Assembly (NCBI GenBank): GCA_013365365.1
Contig: JABVXU010000129.1
Span: 1 to 64,000, forward strand
Direction of reading: 5' to 3'
Length of the DNA: 64,000 nt
Origin: Cruorifilaria tuberocauda
Taxonomy: Eukaryota > Nematoda > Chromadorea > Rhabditida > Onchocercidae
This document shows positions 1 to 23,400 of the stretch, piece by piece (the first letter of the stretch is position 1; each line of letters begins with the position of its first letter). The notes beneath the pieces are model-generated. The model had not been told where the DNA came from. It did no database searches and was given only the letters and a program-made list of their open reading frames with translations. Position numbers and translations under genes: made by a program.

Positions 1-3000
1 CCGAGACAAAATTAGCAAAGTAATAGTTTGTTATTGTGCCTTATAATTCATTGCTTTGCGTCGGAAGTATGACAAAACATTTGTTCTGGATTTAATATTG
101 TAAGATACTGTTTGCCTATTGTTTATAAGTTTTGTCACTGAAATCGTAAAGAAAGGAAGAAGGGCAAAAGCCTTCGTTATGGAGTAACATTGTAAATTAA
201 TAGGATGCTTCTTGTTTACAAGTTCTGTCAATGATCTAGTTTACTAGTTTACAAGCCTTGTCACTATAAATTCTCTAAAAATTTAATTAATGTTATAAGG
301 TCGAGTTATACGATTTTGGTTGTAATCTTCAAACTACAAGGGTCCTTCCTCCTCCAGGATAAATAAGGTCCCAATCTCGTAACATTGCTAAGAATTTGTC
401 TTAAGGAGTGTGCAGTTGGTTAACACAGGGTAAAATCAATTCCCTTTTCCCCTGGCCTGACTGATAAAGTTATCGTTTTGAAACTCTTCAGAGTATTGCT
501 AAATTGTTAAAGTTAATGCAATGTTGTATTATTGTATGTGTCAATTTGTTTTAATAAAGGCTATTGTGACACGCAGTACGACACATTAGTCCCATCCACT
601 CAAACAGATCGATCATATCATATTAATTATGCAAGTTTGAGGCAACCCAAGGCTTAATTATCCAAGTTTGAGGCACACCCAAGGCTTAATTATGCAAGTT
701 TGAGGCACACCCAAGGCTTAATTATGCAAGTTTGAGGCACACCCAAGGCTTAATTATCCAAGTTTGAGGCACATCAGCTATCACAGGAGTTAGCAGTTAG
801 CTTACGTAAGAATAGAAACGTCAAGGATATCGTCGACAGGAACAAGAAAGAATACTTTCAGCATTGTCACGCTCACAGGAGAACGTTGACACTTCGTTTT
901 GATAGGTCACCGAAATGGTATTTAATAATAATGAACTTATCATGAGATTCATGGAAGGAAAAATATGAATTAAGTTATGATTTCACTTTGAAAAGATAAT
1001 GGTGACGTGCTCAGTGCAAAGGAAAACCATGCTTGACCTCGATGACAGAATATGATAAGTGAAAGAAGAAAAGTTGAGGAATATGAATTTAATTTTAGCA
1101 TCAGATTTCTTGTTGTGAGAATTCTCGGCGATTTTTTAATCCTTCTTCAATTTTCCTTCGACTTCTGGTTTTCAAATTCAAGAAATTCCTTTTTTACTTG
1201 TTGTAATCAATAAACTATAAAGTATTGGTGACATGTAAGTTTTTGATACGCTAAATTTCCTTTTCTTTACGGACTATTTCTCGTAATTTAAAATCTCTAT
1301 AAATTATTAATTGTTTCAAGAGTCGTGATAATAATTGCTTCATATTTATCCTATGTAACAATCTTACAGTCTCTCCAGAATGTCCAATTTTCATTCTTTC
1401 TTAGGAATGCGAGAAGTACGTAGCAATCAGTGTTTTTCGTCAATAGCATCCATTCACGTGCGTTATTCTTCTATTCTTTCAGCTGTTTTAGTTTTTGTTC
1501 TCATTTTTTTTAAATCTGTTCACTATACAAGTCTATATGTGTTCAAGTATTTTTTTCTTTAGAATGACCAGCGTACTATCTAAATAACATTAAAAAAATT
1601 TATTCCATTTAACGCTGAATATTGACGGAGAAAAATATAAAAAATTGTGTTCCAAAATTATACATTCGTTAAATGATGTAATGGAATAAATTTCATATAT
1701 AAGCTTACATTTAAAACTAGGTAGGTGTAATTAATCGATAAAATACATGGGTGATAATGGATATTTGCGTAAAAATAGCGAAATATAGTTCCAGCTTGAT
1801 GTTTTTTTAATCTAACTTTTCAAAGTCCGGTCCTGTCGTTTCGTTCCTGGGTTCATTAAAGTATCCCGAAAGCTTAAAGGTATGATTATCACTTTCGAAA
1901 GCCTGTTAAGTAAATCGCAAGTAATGAATAACTGATGTCTGAATCGCTTCCGTAAAACTAAGTATAGATTACCTTTGTCCGTTGATGTCCATTATTGTGT
2001 CATTTCCGAAATTATTATAAAGATATCAATTTACTATTTTATATAAACTACATTTTTTCTTTCTTTGTAGAATCAAATTTTAGTTAATTACGGAAAATTA
2101 GTTTTTTTTCTCTGCCTGATCTTGCTATATTTATATAATTGTGTTTAGATTGAAAGTGTTGAAAGTCTTATATTTGTAATATGTGAAATTTAAGAAGGAC
2201 ATAAGCGGCATTCATGTCTGTATCACTATGGTGCAGAATGTTTGATTTTATCTTATCCTTCTTCGTTCGGCCTCGAATCAGCCCTCCATTTTAACTTTCG
2301 CCCTCATTTGTTCATTTCATTTGGAAACCGATACATATCCATGTAATGACGACGTTCATTGTTGATATGCGCGGCATGCATCGGTACATTCACAGCATTT
2401 TCATTCATTGTAGCAAATGATGTTCTTTATTGATAAGCAATATTTGTCACTATTAGGTTGGTATCTGTCGCCTCTAACGGTTATACTCTTATCTCTTTTA
2501 ACGCTTTGGCAAACCTTTCACTACTATCATCTTATCAGCTTCCCTTGATTAACTTTCAGTGATTTTAAAAAATTTTTTTCAAACAGTGACATTGATTTGA
2601 TTTTGAAAACAATTCTTTTTCATTTTAACTTATTACTTTTTTCGCTTGTACATTTTTTGTTGCATGCTTTGTATATCTCTTCATTTCTTCAGCAATTTTA
2701 GATTGGAAAGCATTTCTGAACGCTTCTGAGACTTATGAAATAGTGTGAAATGTAACAGATAATATAGCTTAGCTGATAATATAATTTAACTTTCATATTA
2801 TTAATTTTCTCCATTTCGATTTCTCAACTTTCTGTTATTCAAAAGTAATCGTCACTACAAGAAGGCCTTATTTTTAGATGAGAGGATTACATTATTGATG
2901 AGTTTAGTAGTATATATATTTGAAGGGAGAAGGAAAAAAAGAAAGAATTATGATTGAAAGCTGTGGCATCATGCCGAAACTCGTTTCAGTTTTCTTTTTT

Positions 3001-3605
3001 TTCTCTCTTTCTTCCTATGGTATAATTTAAATTAAAAAAGAAATGTGCTTCTTTCGAATGGTTCATTATTAAGTGGTAAAATTATTTGGAAGATGAAATT
3101 TCATTGAAATTGCTTCTCTTCTCCGTTTCTAATTTCCTGCTAATTTTAGGATTCAATTCTCCTTTTCAGCATAATGATTTGTTTCGGGCTGTTTTTTTTA
3201 ATTCCCGCTTTTTCTAGTATCAATATAATAACAGTGCCACATTTCTTCCAGAAATGTCCGTTGTCTTGCTTTTCCTCATCAATCCGTACTCTATCTCTGT
3301 GTCTCCATGTCCATTGCATTTGTGACCATCTAAGTGCATAGTAGTTTTCAGTTTTTTGTTATTTAAATCGTATTCTCGATTTCGCATTTTCTTCTATAGA
3401 TAAATTCATTCGATACTTTTTCCTGATTTAATTCCTCCGTTTATTTCCTTCTTTGCTACTCATTTTTTTCCTTACCTTTTGCCATTGACATCAATTAGGT
3501 TTGAAACAGTGAAAATCGTCTCTGAAATGAATGTTGTCGGTATTCGGTACAGTGTTTCTTTTTTTAATTTTTGAAATACCCAAGTCTGAATGTCTATCCT
3601 TACAG
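1..3605. other. No gene seen; upstream sequence or large intron of the magi gene
   Basis: I find no exon with a recognisable product here. The magi exon at 3606 begins in mid-codon behind a splice acceptor, so earlier exons (PDZ0 and guanylate kinase in the family) must lie upstream. I looked for guanylate-kinase-like segments in this stretch and saw none, so at least the last 3.6 kb before 3606 is probably intron. The only clear structure is the tandem repeat at 623-773. Small open frames at 31-231 (-) and 1380-1562 (+) look like chance. Confidence 0.6.
623..773. repeat. Tandem repeat, 32-bp unit, about 4.7 copies
   Basis: A unit of the form TTAATTATgCAAGTTTGAGG followed by CACACCCAAGGC is repeated head to tail. 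The first copy is one base shorter, and a G/C variant alternates at the ninth position (ATGCAAG versus ATCCAAG). The last copy is partial. The near-identity of the copies points to recent expansion. Confidence 0.9.
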
Positions 3606-11634
<8,029 letters not shown>

Positions 11635-14412
11635 CTTTTTTACAAATTGTTTTATTTGTTGCTATCTAATATTTGGGTAATTTATGTCGTTTATGTTTTT
11701 TCTGAATATGTGCGTTGTTTATGACGTGTGGAAATTTCAATAATTTCGTTTAACTTTTGAGTTTAGTGGATGAATTGTTAAAATTCCACATATTTGGTAT
11801 AGCAAGTAATTTATTTTATTTTCCTATTACATAATGATCGAGTGTAGATTGACGAAGCATAAAATTAATATCTTAAGTAAAATAAGTCTTACAGCGAACA
11901 TCTTTCTTCCTATTATTGTTTCATCTATTCGTATTATTTTTTCAGTGTACACGTTTTGTAATTTATGAACGAAAAAAAAATTCTGTTTCATGTCATTCAT
12001 ATTTTGTGTTCGTTATCTCCCGCCTTTTGCTGTACGCACTTTTCCTGTCAAATCTTGTTAAGTCGAAATTGCCTTAGTCATATTTAGTTATTGCTTTAAA
12101 ATGGTTTCATTTCATAAAAATGAAATGGAATTTTCTCATTCATATATTTTTTCGTTTTCAGATCTCATTCTGTACATTTTAAACGTTGCAGTTTCAAATA
12201 TTAGAAATCGAAATTGTTCTTTTGAAATTAAACCGAACCGAAAAAGATATTTTGATTTTTTGTCGAATTTTTACTCCATTCATAAGAGAAATTTTTTTAA
12301 TGTAATAACTTACCTGGCTAATTTTTTATATCTTTACTAAATTTCGAGAATGTTATAAAGAAATTTTCTGATAGTAAAATATTGAAATTTATGTCGGTTT
12401 GATTCATTTTTTCTTTACAGTTTTGTGTTTCAAAGTGGATAGTCTTGCTTTATAGTAATATTACACGTAATTTGCAAACTCGTTAAGATGTGAGTGTAAG
12501 TGCATATCTTCTGAAAATTTTTGAGATCGCTTCAGTTTCGTTACAAACATATATCGACATGTGGGAGAAATATCTATTATAGGATGCCCTTGATTGGTAC
12601 TTTGTGCAAAATTTATAGATCTTTGGGTAAGGGGTGCAATTTTCCAAATACAATGAAAATCCATCAATAGGGCTAATTTGATAGCATCAACCCAAATGCG
12701 TATTGATAGGACGGGTGGTCCAAACACTTACCGTTAATTGATCGTCAAATGCTTAGCTTGATTAACGCATTTATGTCGGCTTATATGTTTCGTTCATAAT
12801 GTTAGTCCACTTAATGCATCCTTAAGATTTGGTTGATGCAATGTATTAAATCAGAAATGTGGAAAACATTTTCGAACAATAATGATCAAGTTAATTTGTG
12901 AGCATATCAAATAAGTATGATCGTCTTCGACTTCGGAAGCAATTTATTAGTTGAATTTCATTTTTTTTTAAATTAATTTCACTTTTTAAATTAATCTTTA
13001 AGCGTTTGAATCTGAAAAATGAGGAGTAACAGGAAAAAAACAGCGTTGTTGCCGTCAATAAGCAATTTTAATTGACGAAAGATATGACACATAATAGTCG
13101 GTGATGAGAGTTGTCTTGGAAACGGGTTTTACAGGAAGAGCCTTTGAAAAATGTCTGAAAATCCAACGGTTGTAAGGAGTAAAAAGGAAATCAGTTATTT
13201 TATTCGAGATATGCATGTCATTATTTAATTTAATTAAGATTTAATATTTCCATTAAATTGGAGAAATAAAAGGAAAATGATTGCATCGAAACCTTGTCGT
13301 AATCACTTGCAGTAATAATCCTAGTCAATAAGAAAACAGTCATCATTTCCTTCTAGATACAAACTGTTTTCGCTCTCATTTTTAAAAACAATTGTCACTT
13401 CCTTCCTTTATTTATGCAGATTTCATACTTTATATAGTAAACAGTGAAGGTAGTGAAAGCCTTTTGCCAAGACGGATGGTAAGAAATTTCTGCTATCATG
13501 TTGGCATGCACAAGAATTAAATTTTAAAACAATGAGCGTCTTAAAATTCTCTTATTAACTTAGTACACTGCATGATTTCTCAGATCTACATTTCTAAACA
13601 CAATTTACACATTAATGATAACCTTATGATATCTACATGCCACTATCTAAATGCATTAGCAAACTTCTGAAGTGTCGCTTTCATTTGCAGTGCAAAAAGT
13701 TCCTTAACAAAGTGTATCATTCAAATAATGATCTTTATCCTCATACGCTATATCATTCCACTGATTAGCACTTCTGTTTCCAGTAGTGGAATTCAGAAGA
13801 AACGAAATCTCTAATGAATCATGAAAGGATAGGGATGCAAAATGTGGAATGTTTATTTATTTGAGACACTCTGCTGTTTGATGTCATCCGTCGGATTCAG
13901 TAGTTAACGGGTATCAGCTATATTAGGTGAAGTGAATTATAAATTGAAATTGAGACGATACAAATGCAACCGCTACAATTTAAATATTGGAAGCAGTGTT
14001 CTGCTTTCACACTTCTGTTTTCATATCTAATAATCGATGCTTAATAGCAGTAGTATTAATAATGATAAAGTGGGATATAAGAGGTTGAACCTTTCCTTTG
14101 GTCAAGCATCACTTCGGTCCACTTCCGCTTCATCCTGTCTCGACCGCTGACACGCCCAAAAGTGAATTCTCTCTATCTCACTCTTTTATTCCCTCCCTCT
14201 TTCAACATTCATTATTTTATTGTTCCGAGTAGTGCTCTGTCACGCTGGACACTTATTTTACTGGTTAATTATATTTCAAATATATTCAACTAAAATTACT
14301 CTACTCTGCATTGCGTAGTGCTTCTCTGACAATATACAACATTACTGATTCGCTAAAATTCAATATACTTAATGTAAAATTCTGTGAGCATTAAACTTAG
14401 AATAGTTTAGCT
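11635..14412. other. Intergenic region between magi and the Flamingo-type gene
   Basis: AT-rich sequence with no recognisable gene. It holds one candidate downstream magi exon at 13420-13478, discussed as a finding. The start of fmi-1 is preceded by TTTAG ending at 14410, two bases before the ATG, a likely spliced-leader acceptor. The minus-strand open frame at 12461-12727 has no recognisable features. Confidence 0.6.
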
Positions 14413-17400
14413 ATGAAGAATTGCTGTCAATTACAGCTGAAAATAACAGTAGCAATTTATTTTATTGCATTACTAATAATTGCTACTACATTTCATCTTA
14501 ATCCCCCGATACTTGATAGTTGTATCGCTGGCTGTTTGATACCAGTTGGGAATAGTACTATATGGCTACCATATAGTTATCCACCATGTATTCATCCTGG
14601 TCAACCAATATTACGTTGGTCCAACACAGTAACGTGTAGAAAACCAAATTTCTTGACTTCAAAAAGTATTTCCCTCGACTCTTCATCTGGCGTGCTATTT
14701 GCTGAGGAACGCGTGTGCTTCTACGCAAAACCGTGGCATGTGGCATATTTATACAATTGTTCTGATAACAGCGCAACACAGCAAGGCGTTGTTTTTCTGG
14801 ATCATAAGAAATACGCCACAAAAAGACGATCAAAGCGATGGATGAGAAGGAGAAATCCAATAGTACCACGGATACACTTCCAACAAGAGCGATATATTAC
14901 TGAAATTCCGGAAGACACCCCAGTCAATTCACTGATCATTCAGTTACATGCTACTCATATCACCAATGAATCAATGTATTATGCTATGGTAGCACCTGAA
15001 GATTCTCGCTCAGCTAATATTTTCACTTTAGACACTGTTTCCGGAGATATAAGGTATGTATTGTGTATTTTCGTTTAATTTCTCTCATTTAGCAAAAGTC
15101 TTTTTCTTGATGCAGTTTTAAATTAACGCTTCAACATAATGCTATTAATTAACTTCACGGATGTTGTGATAAGATAATTTAGAAACCAGAGCTTTTCTTT
15201 GGTTTCATTTTTTCTTTTTTGTCAGAGTCGGAAAGGCACTGGATCGAGAGACGTTGGATCGTCATGTACTGAAAGTAACAGCTTATGAACGCCTTGATCC
15301 GGCTGTATCAGCAAGCAGTTCGGTAATTGTGGAAATTCTGGATGTACAGGATAACGCACCAATTTTCGAACGCAATTCCTATTATGCTGAAATTCGAGAA
15401 GATGCACCAGTAAATAATTATATCCTTGGCATAACGAAATTAGATAGGGATGTTGTTGCTTGTTAGAAGTGAGGCAATGAATAGTTGTACAGAGGAAGCT
15501 CCTTTTGCACAAATTGTGGGATAGATATTGTTCATTTTTTATCGAAGTTTAAACATTGTAAAAAGAGTAAAAGTTAAGAATCATTATTCTATCTAAAATA
15601 TAACAAATACATTTACACCAAATAGTTTTTGATAACTTCTAGCTTGGGAAATTAAACTACATGAAATAAATACGTTTTGGAATTTACTTAACTACTCAAT
15701 TATAATTACCGATAATAACAAATATGTGCTTAACATTTATTCATTCCTTTTTAAAAGGCATAGAGAGAATAAGGAACAGTTATTGCGAATAGTGGAACTG
15801 CAACATTTTTTATAAAATCTCTAATTCACTTAGCGGAAAAGAATAAAATGATATTTGAACATTTCTGCCATTGATTCGATCCCTGAACTTTTAATTTTAA
15901 TTTCAGATTGGCACAACTCTAGCATCAGTTTTTGCCCGTGACTTAGATATGGGTTTGAATGGAGAAATTGTTTATTCACTCGGTGAGGAAAATGGTGCTG
16001 AATTACTTCAAATTCATAGTTCAACGGGGGTTATCCAAACGGCGCAATATCTAGATCGGGAATTGATGAATACTCTCCGGATATATGTATATGCGACTGA
16101 TAAAGGAGTGCCACCAATGACATCGAGAGCTCTTCTGGAGATTATTCTTCTTGACGTCAATGATAATGCACCCGTTTTTGAACAGGTAAATTGGAAACCT
16201 AATTTTGAGTTCAGTTTAATTTTACCTGTTTATTTGTTTATCAAGTAAACACGAGTTATATGTAATTGTTAAAGAATATGATTGAACTGATCCAAAATTT
16301 GCATTATTAGTGTATTTAATCAATTAAAAAAGACCTGCAATTTAATAAGGAATGTTCATTATTTTCCATCTATTTCAACAAATATTATTTCAAAAAAGAT
16401 TATCTCATCATTATTCGGAACGATATGTGGTTTCAACTGCAATAACATTTGACAAGTTAAGTGCATTTTTTTAAGATTAACAAAATTCAAACGTTTTTTA
16501 TTCTAAGTAGAATCATTTGAATTTTAGGAATTTTGCAATGCAACAATAATGGAAAATATCACCATACCATGCAATATCTTACAAATTAAAGCAACAGATA
16601 GCGATTCTGGACAAAACGGTATTTCAGTTTCAATCATATAAGAAAATAAATTCGAAATAAGTTTAATCTTTCTTATCTTATTGAAATTGATAATTAAGTT
16701 GTATATTGCAGGAAAAGTACACTATAGCATTGTGGCATCAAGCACAAATGGCTTTTCCATAGATTATGAAAGCGGTTGGATAAAACTTCATCAAAAACTG
16801 GATTCACGATCTAATCCTGCAACGCTTTTGGTGCGAGCCAAGGATTCAGGCCAGCCTGCTCAGTCTTCAACGATTAATTGTGCCATAAGCATTATCGATA
16901 TTAATGATCACGTACTGATTAATTACTGTGTTATGTCATTCTTTTATCTAACGATATCTCATGGAAGAAATTTTCAAATTAAGAAAAAACGTCCTCCTTT
17001 CTTTAGAAAATTTATTCTTTAATGCTAGAATCCTAAAATTATGTGATATGAAAGTTTTCGCGTCATATATTTAGAAACTTTTCCAGAAGCCACATTTTGT
17101 TGCATCACAGCAAGAATTATTTGTGGAAGAAAATGTACCAATCGGATTTGAAGTAACACGAATTTTTGCCATCGACGAAGACAGTGGTATGAATGGTCGA
17201 ATTACGTATACATTAGAGGGAGAAGAAGATGCAAACGAAACGTTTCGCATTGACCGAACAACAGGGATCATTACAATTATAAATAAGCTTGATCGAGAGG
17301 AAAAAGAAAATTATATACTTGAGGTGTATACTTAAGGAATTGCTGTTCAAAGATTATAATCAACCAATATTATTGTTTATTCTTGCTTTTAGATTAAAAT

Positions 17401-20400
17401 CACCCGTTTCTTCTTCTTTAAGGACTAGAAGAAAAGAAAGCGACAATAACTTGTACTATTAAATTTACTGTAAATTATCTGTGCAAAAGAAAGAAAGAAA
17501 CTTTTCATAACTTGAAATGAATAAAAATTTCTATATTTCAGGTGAAGGCAGAAGATGGTGGAGAACCATCCTTATCTAACAGTTTGTTGATAAAAATAAT
17601 AGTTCGTGATATCAATGATAATGCTCCATATTTTGAACCTAACTTTTACAACATTACTGTACCCGAAAATCAAGTACGCGGAACGCCATTAATTAGCGTC
17701 AAAGCTATCGATCATGATAATGACGACAAAATAGTATACCGTATCGAAAGAGCCGATAAAGAAATTTTTTCACTTATTCACTCGGCTGATCAGGTTTCAG
17801 GTTTTTTCCCACAGTTTTAAATTTTAAATCAATTTAATCACTTGCTTGGGTAAACATAATTTTAAATTCGTTCCAAAAATTTTTATAGAACTAAAGAGAT
17901 GTAATAAGCAAACAGTATATGAAGATAATACAAATAGTGATGCTTACTAAGCATTTACATAGCAACACTGAAAATAAATATGATCAACGTGGGTTAAATA
18001 GTCGGTTCAGCTGGTCAAGAGTAAAAGAAGTATGTGCAAGGAGGTTTAGATTCGACAAGCCACACATGAAAAGACCTCGACGCTGTGCCAAACAACTTTT
18101 TTTTTAATTTTCAAATTAACCATAGGAAAACCTAAAACAATTCCAGAGTGCCGTATTATCATTGTCGGGTGAAATTGGTCGTATGGATGATAGCTTACGT
18201 GTAATGATAACAGCAACTGATAAAGGAGGTTTAACAGGCGCTTGTACAGTAATTATCACTGTTACTGATGTTAATACTGTACCGGTATTCGTTACTCATC
18301 CATTCGCAGTACATATATCAGAAAATATTCCGATCGGTTCAGAAGTGATGCAGCTGAAAGCGGAAGATCAGGATCGGCACGAGAATGCCAAACTTACCTA
18401 TTCCCTTGGTATATTTTACGATTATTTATCATAGTTAGTCCAAGTTTTGTACTGAAACAATAAATTTTCAGACTGAGTCAAATACATTGTAAAAATTTCA
18501 AAAGTTGCTCATTAGTTATTAAAAATTAGCCATCTTTCTAGCTGAAGTAGAACATCTAAAAACTGATTACCATTGGCAACCATTTGTAAATGCTTATAAA
18601 TTTTAGACAGTAAAGAATTCAATATTGATAAGGAAACTGGCTTAATAGTGATAGCTGAAGAGCTAGATCGTGAAAAACGCAGTAGTTATTTACTTAACAT
18701 TACTGTCACCGATCATGCAATTAATCCACTCAGTGCAAGTACACTTCTTGAAGTTATTTTGGATGATGGTAAGTTTGATATTTATATTATCACTAATATT
18801 TACACCGTCATGTTTTCTCTTCCAAAAATACTGCCAATATTTCATCTGTTTTATATTTTCGGACTTTCTTTCTTGTTAATTCTTGGTAATTTCTATTTTC
18901 TAACTTCATGATTTCAATTTTTCCCTTTTTTCCTAAAAAGAACTAATTTGTCAATATTTTATTTATTTTACGTTTATCGCATTCTTCTTTGCGTTTTTTT
19001 TGTCAGCTTCTTTCTCCTATTTTTCTCTAAATTTTTCATTAATTTAATTTCATCCCAAGGTTTCCAACTTTTTATTTATTCCTTTCACACCAATTAATAA
19101 CGAAGGATCATTAAATGATAAATCGGTTTGTAAGCATTCTCATAATGACAACATAATCCACCCTTTTCCAATGCTAAAAAAGATTAAAAAAAAAATAGCT
19201 TTATCTCTTACTACAAATTGTGCAAAGATCAATAAGTCGTAAAATATTTTCTTCCCGTATATTTCCTCGCTTCTCTTCATTTCCTCTTCATTCCTTAATT
19301 AATATAGCAAAATGAAAGATATTAAATGTGACCAATGATTGTTAGAATGCTGTTACTAATGTTTACTGTAGTAGCTATTGCAATCTCTTGCCACACTGCT
19401 AATTATTGCTTATTGGATTTCCATCTTTTAACTTCTCTATCATTTTAAGTAATAATTTAGGGAGAAAAAAGCGAGGAAAGATCTCTCTTCCAGTTATGAT
19501 AGAAAATATTTCATTGCCAAACAAAAGGATTAAAATGAGTAGCACAAATTGTTCTCTTTTTTTGTAATACTTATTTAAATTCACAAACAAATATAAAATG
19601 GAACTTGAAGGCGTTGTAAAACGAAACAAAAATTCTTAAAACTTAGAATATCCTTAAAAAAAGTATTTCATAAGAACCGCCTTGATGATTGATTTAACTC
19701 TTTATGAATCAATAATGCCACATCAACTTGCAAGCTAATTCAAAATATTTAACTCAGAAAAAGAACAAGATCCAATGATATATGGAATAAGCCAAGATAT
19801 GAAATTATCAGATATTTTCTGTAATCATTTCGACCAAATTTACATTTTTAACACTAATAAGTAAAAAATTTAATTAAGCTGTTAGTTAAAATTGTTTTTT
19901 GTTCTTAGAATTTACGTTTACGCTTTCTACAGTACTATTCACCAAACTTTCATTTTTCTTAAATCGATCTTTTTACAACTTTTCAGGGCATTTCAGAGAA
20001 ATTTTTGAATTTCAACTTTTTCAATTTTGAGGATTTTATATGAAATATTATTATTTCAAGTGAATGACAATGCACCGGAATTCACATTTGAAAATTACAC
20101 TGTTGCACTAGCGGAAGATACGCCAACTGGAACATCATTTACTCAAGTAGTAGCGGTTGATTTAGATGAGGGAGATAATGCAATTGTTGATTATTACCTG
20201 ATTGAAGAGAATGGAAACGGTGATACTTTTAAACTAGATAGGTCATCTGGAACACTACGAGTGGTTAGTAAGTTGGATCGTGAAATGATTGCCAGGTTGG
20301 TTTCTTCACAAAATCCATTTTAGAATCCATATGCCATTTCTTCCTTTTAAGAAAAAGATCGAATTAAGGAAAAATCAAGTTATAATCACAATAAACTTAA

Positions 20401-23400
20401 ATCTATCTTTCCTAAAATATATTACAAGTGAAAGTCGTAGCGGTCGTCCTTTCTTAGTTATCACTAGCATTATAATTTTCCCAGGTATCAGTTAACAGTG
20501 AAAGCACAAGATCGTGGTAACCCACCATTATCATCTTTTTCCGCTGTATCCGTAATTATCAGTGATGTAAACGACAATGCACCACAATTTGAATCACTTC
20601 GGTATGACTTATGGATCGCAGAGAATAGTCCTATAGGTACCACAGTTGGTGCCATTATTGCTCGTGATCAAGATGAAGGTGACAATGCGCTCATACAATT
20701 TCGAATATTTGGCGGAATTGATGCGAAACTTTTCGATATTGAAACGGCATAAATTTGTTTAATTTTCCTGATCATATTGCATTTCTGTCACAAACTAGCT
20801 AAGTTATTAAAGAAAAAAACGAGTCAAAAAAAATGAAAAAAATAGAAACGAAATGATGATTTATATCCTTCAATCCTTGTGAGAATAGTTAAGCCTTTCA
20901 AATTCGAAATTCGAAAAATTTAACAATTTTCTTGTACGTTACAGGATTCAAATCAAAACGGTGTGGCACATATACTTTCGCGTGCAATTTTCGATTATGA
21001 AGCCAAAAAGAACCATTTTTTTCTTGAAATTCAAGCAAGCAGGTTAATTTCGTTTTAATAGGTTCTTGACCAAATTTTTGTTGATAATTCTTTAATTTCC
21101 GTTATTGCTATATGAAATGAGATAATTTTAGTGGTCAGTTAAGTTCTATTGTACCCGTTCATGTTCATGTTAGTGATGTTAACGACAATAGACCTCAACT
21201 TCGTGACTTCACTGTTCTTTATGCAAATCATGTTGATGAGCCTGTGGAACGAGAGATAGGATACGTTCCAGCTTTGTTTGTTTCTCACAATTTATATTTA
21301 CTTATTAACTTCAAATTCTTCTTATTGTTTTGGTTCCTTAAGTTTTTCCCTAAAATCGGAAAAAAATTTGATTCTTTCTTAATATTGATATCACTGATCT
21401 AAAATATAGAATAACATCGGATTTATGAGTGACACATATGGGAAATAAAATTTTAACATTCTTTGTTCCTGATATTGGGATAAATTTAGTGATCCCGACC
21501 ATAATGCAACCCTGGAGTATAGCATTGAAGCAAACGATATTTTAACAGTGGATCAATATAAAGGCTTCATCATACCGAAGAATGTTTGGAAACGATATAT
21601 AAATGTTGTTTATAACATCTGTGTTTCTGGTATGATTAATCTACCAATCCTTAATTTGAAATCATTTACGTAATAAATAAGGCAGGAAATATTATCTGGA
21701 AGCCTAGAATAAGGGTGGAATTTTATGGCCAAGAGCGCATTCATTTCAGATGGTCCGAATGGTATTTGTGCCAAATGTCGGTTCATATACATACCCATAG
21801 ATGATACTATTATCCGAGATACGGTTACTGTTGGATTTCCGGGTATTGGTTATGAAAAATTATTGGATAATGATGTTTTTGAACGATTTACAAGTGCGAT
21901 ATCACTTTTGGATGATTGGCATAATGAAGATATTTGGGTATTTAGTGTTCAGACTCACGATAAATACACGAATGTATCATTCGTTGTTCATCATGCACTT
22001 TCCATTCGAAAGTAAGTCATTTATTCCATCAGATTCGTAAAGCATCCATTCTTTAATTAATTAACTTTACTGAATTTTTAAACTAATTAGCATGCTAGAA
22101 ACAAATAATCTAATGAATCTAATGCACCCTAATGCCATATATCTAGTGCCGAGGTGGCTATAAGCTTCTGAAACAAAAATTTTAGTTCATGAAATGTTGC
22201 AATGATGTTCAAAATCAACTTAAGAGAGCATAAATTTATAATACTCGTAATTTATTTTGTGCGTATAAATATGAATCATTTCATAAAATATGTCAATTCA
22301 AATTCAAAGTATAATGTTGCGGTAAACTTTCTTTACATTTGCAAAAAAAAAAATTTTTAATTTTTGAATTTAGATCAGAGCATGTAGAAGGATTAATTAG
22401 AAATGGAGTCGCCAAGCTAAGTGATATAATTGGTATGAAGTTAACGATACACAGAGATACTACATGTTCTAACGAACCGTGTCCATACTTTCAGCAGTGT
22501 AGAAATACTCAAAAATACATCAAAACCACGCGGGTGAATTATAATTCAGTAAAATAAATCATCAATGACTGCCATTTTTTGAAACTTGGCCGATATTACA
22601 ATTTGGCATTATTCTTAATATTGTTAAACTCTCAATGTATTCTCTTTTTGCATCAATCCGTTATGATATAAAAATTCTGAATATTCTCAGATGAATAAAA
22701 TCACAAAGCGGAACCAAATAGTTTGCCGTACTTTCAGATCTATATCGTTATTTTTGGTTAGAGGAATTAAAAAAAATTTTGTATCAGAAAAACGTAATGC
22801 AAAATACCTACCATAATTTACTTTTAAATTAATTTAAAATCGAATTACAGAATTTTAAAACGGACAATTTCTTGATGCATTCTTTGGATACCGTCAATTC
22901 ATTTCAATGTCAATGTCCAACGGGATTTGCAAGTTCGTTTTGTTTAATTTTAATTTACATGCTACGAATCGCGAGAAAGTAACTACTTAGCAGAAATGTA
23001 TAACAATATCGAGTGGACCATCGATGATTTCATGCAGTCATCTCGTCCGACTTATTCTCATAACACACGGCCAACCAATCTCATCACTTGCTTTCCAATG
23101 AAATCTTTTTCCCCAAGACAATATATTTCTTTCCACATATCTCTCTCTTAATAGCCAAGATGAGAGGCGTTTTGAAGAAGCCCGAAGGAACAAAATAGAT
23201 TTTTCCATTAAAACATTTTAGGGTGTAGAAAGCTCAATGAAACACATCGTGTCATCAATAAATCATTAGCAATTCAGTAATTTAATTGCTTTCTAAGATT
23301 TATCTCTGTCCTTCTGTCTCCGTCAGGATATATATATATGTATATAATCAAACGGTTATGTGTATATATATATACACGTAAGTCTTTGATTTTAGTACAC

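Noticed and set aside
12461..12727. 88-residue minus-strand open frame between magi and the Flamingo-type gene
   Set aside because: No recognisable domain, no splice partners, and AT-rich codon use as expected by chance.
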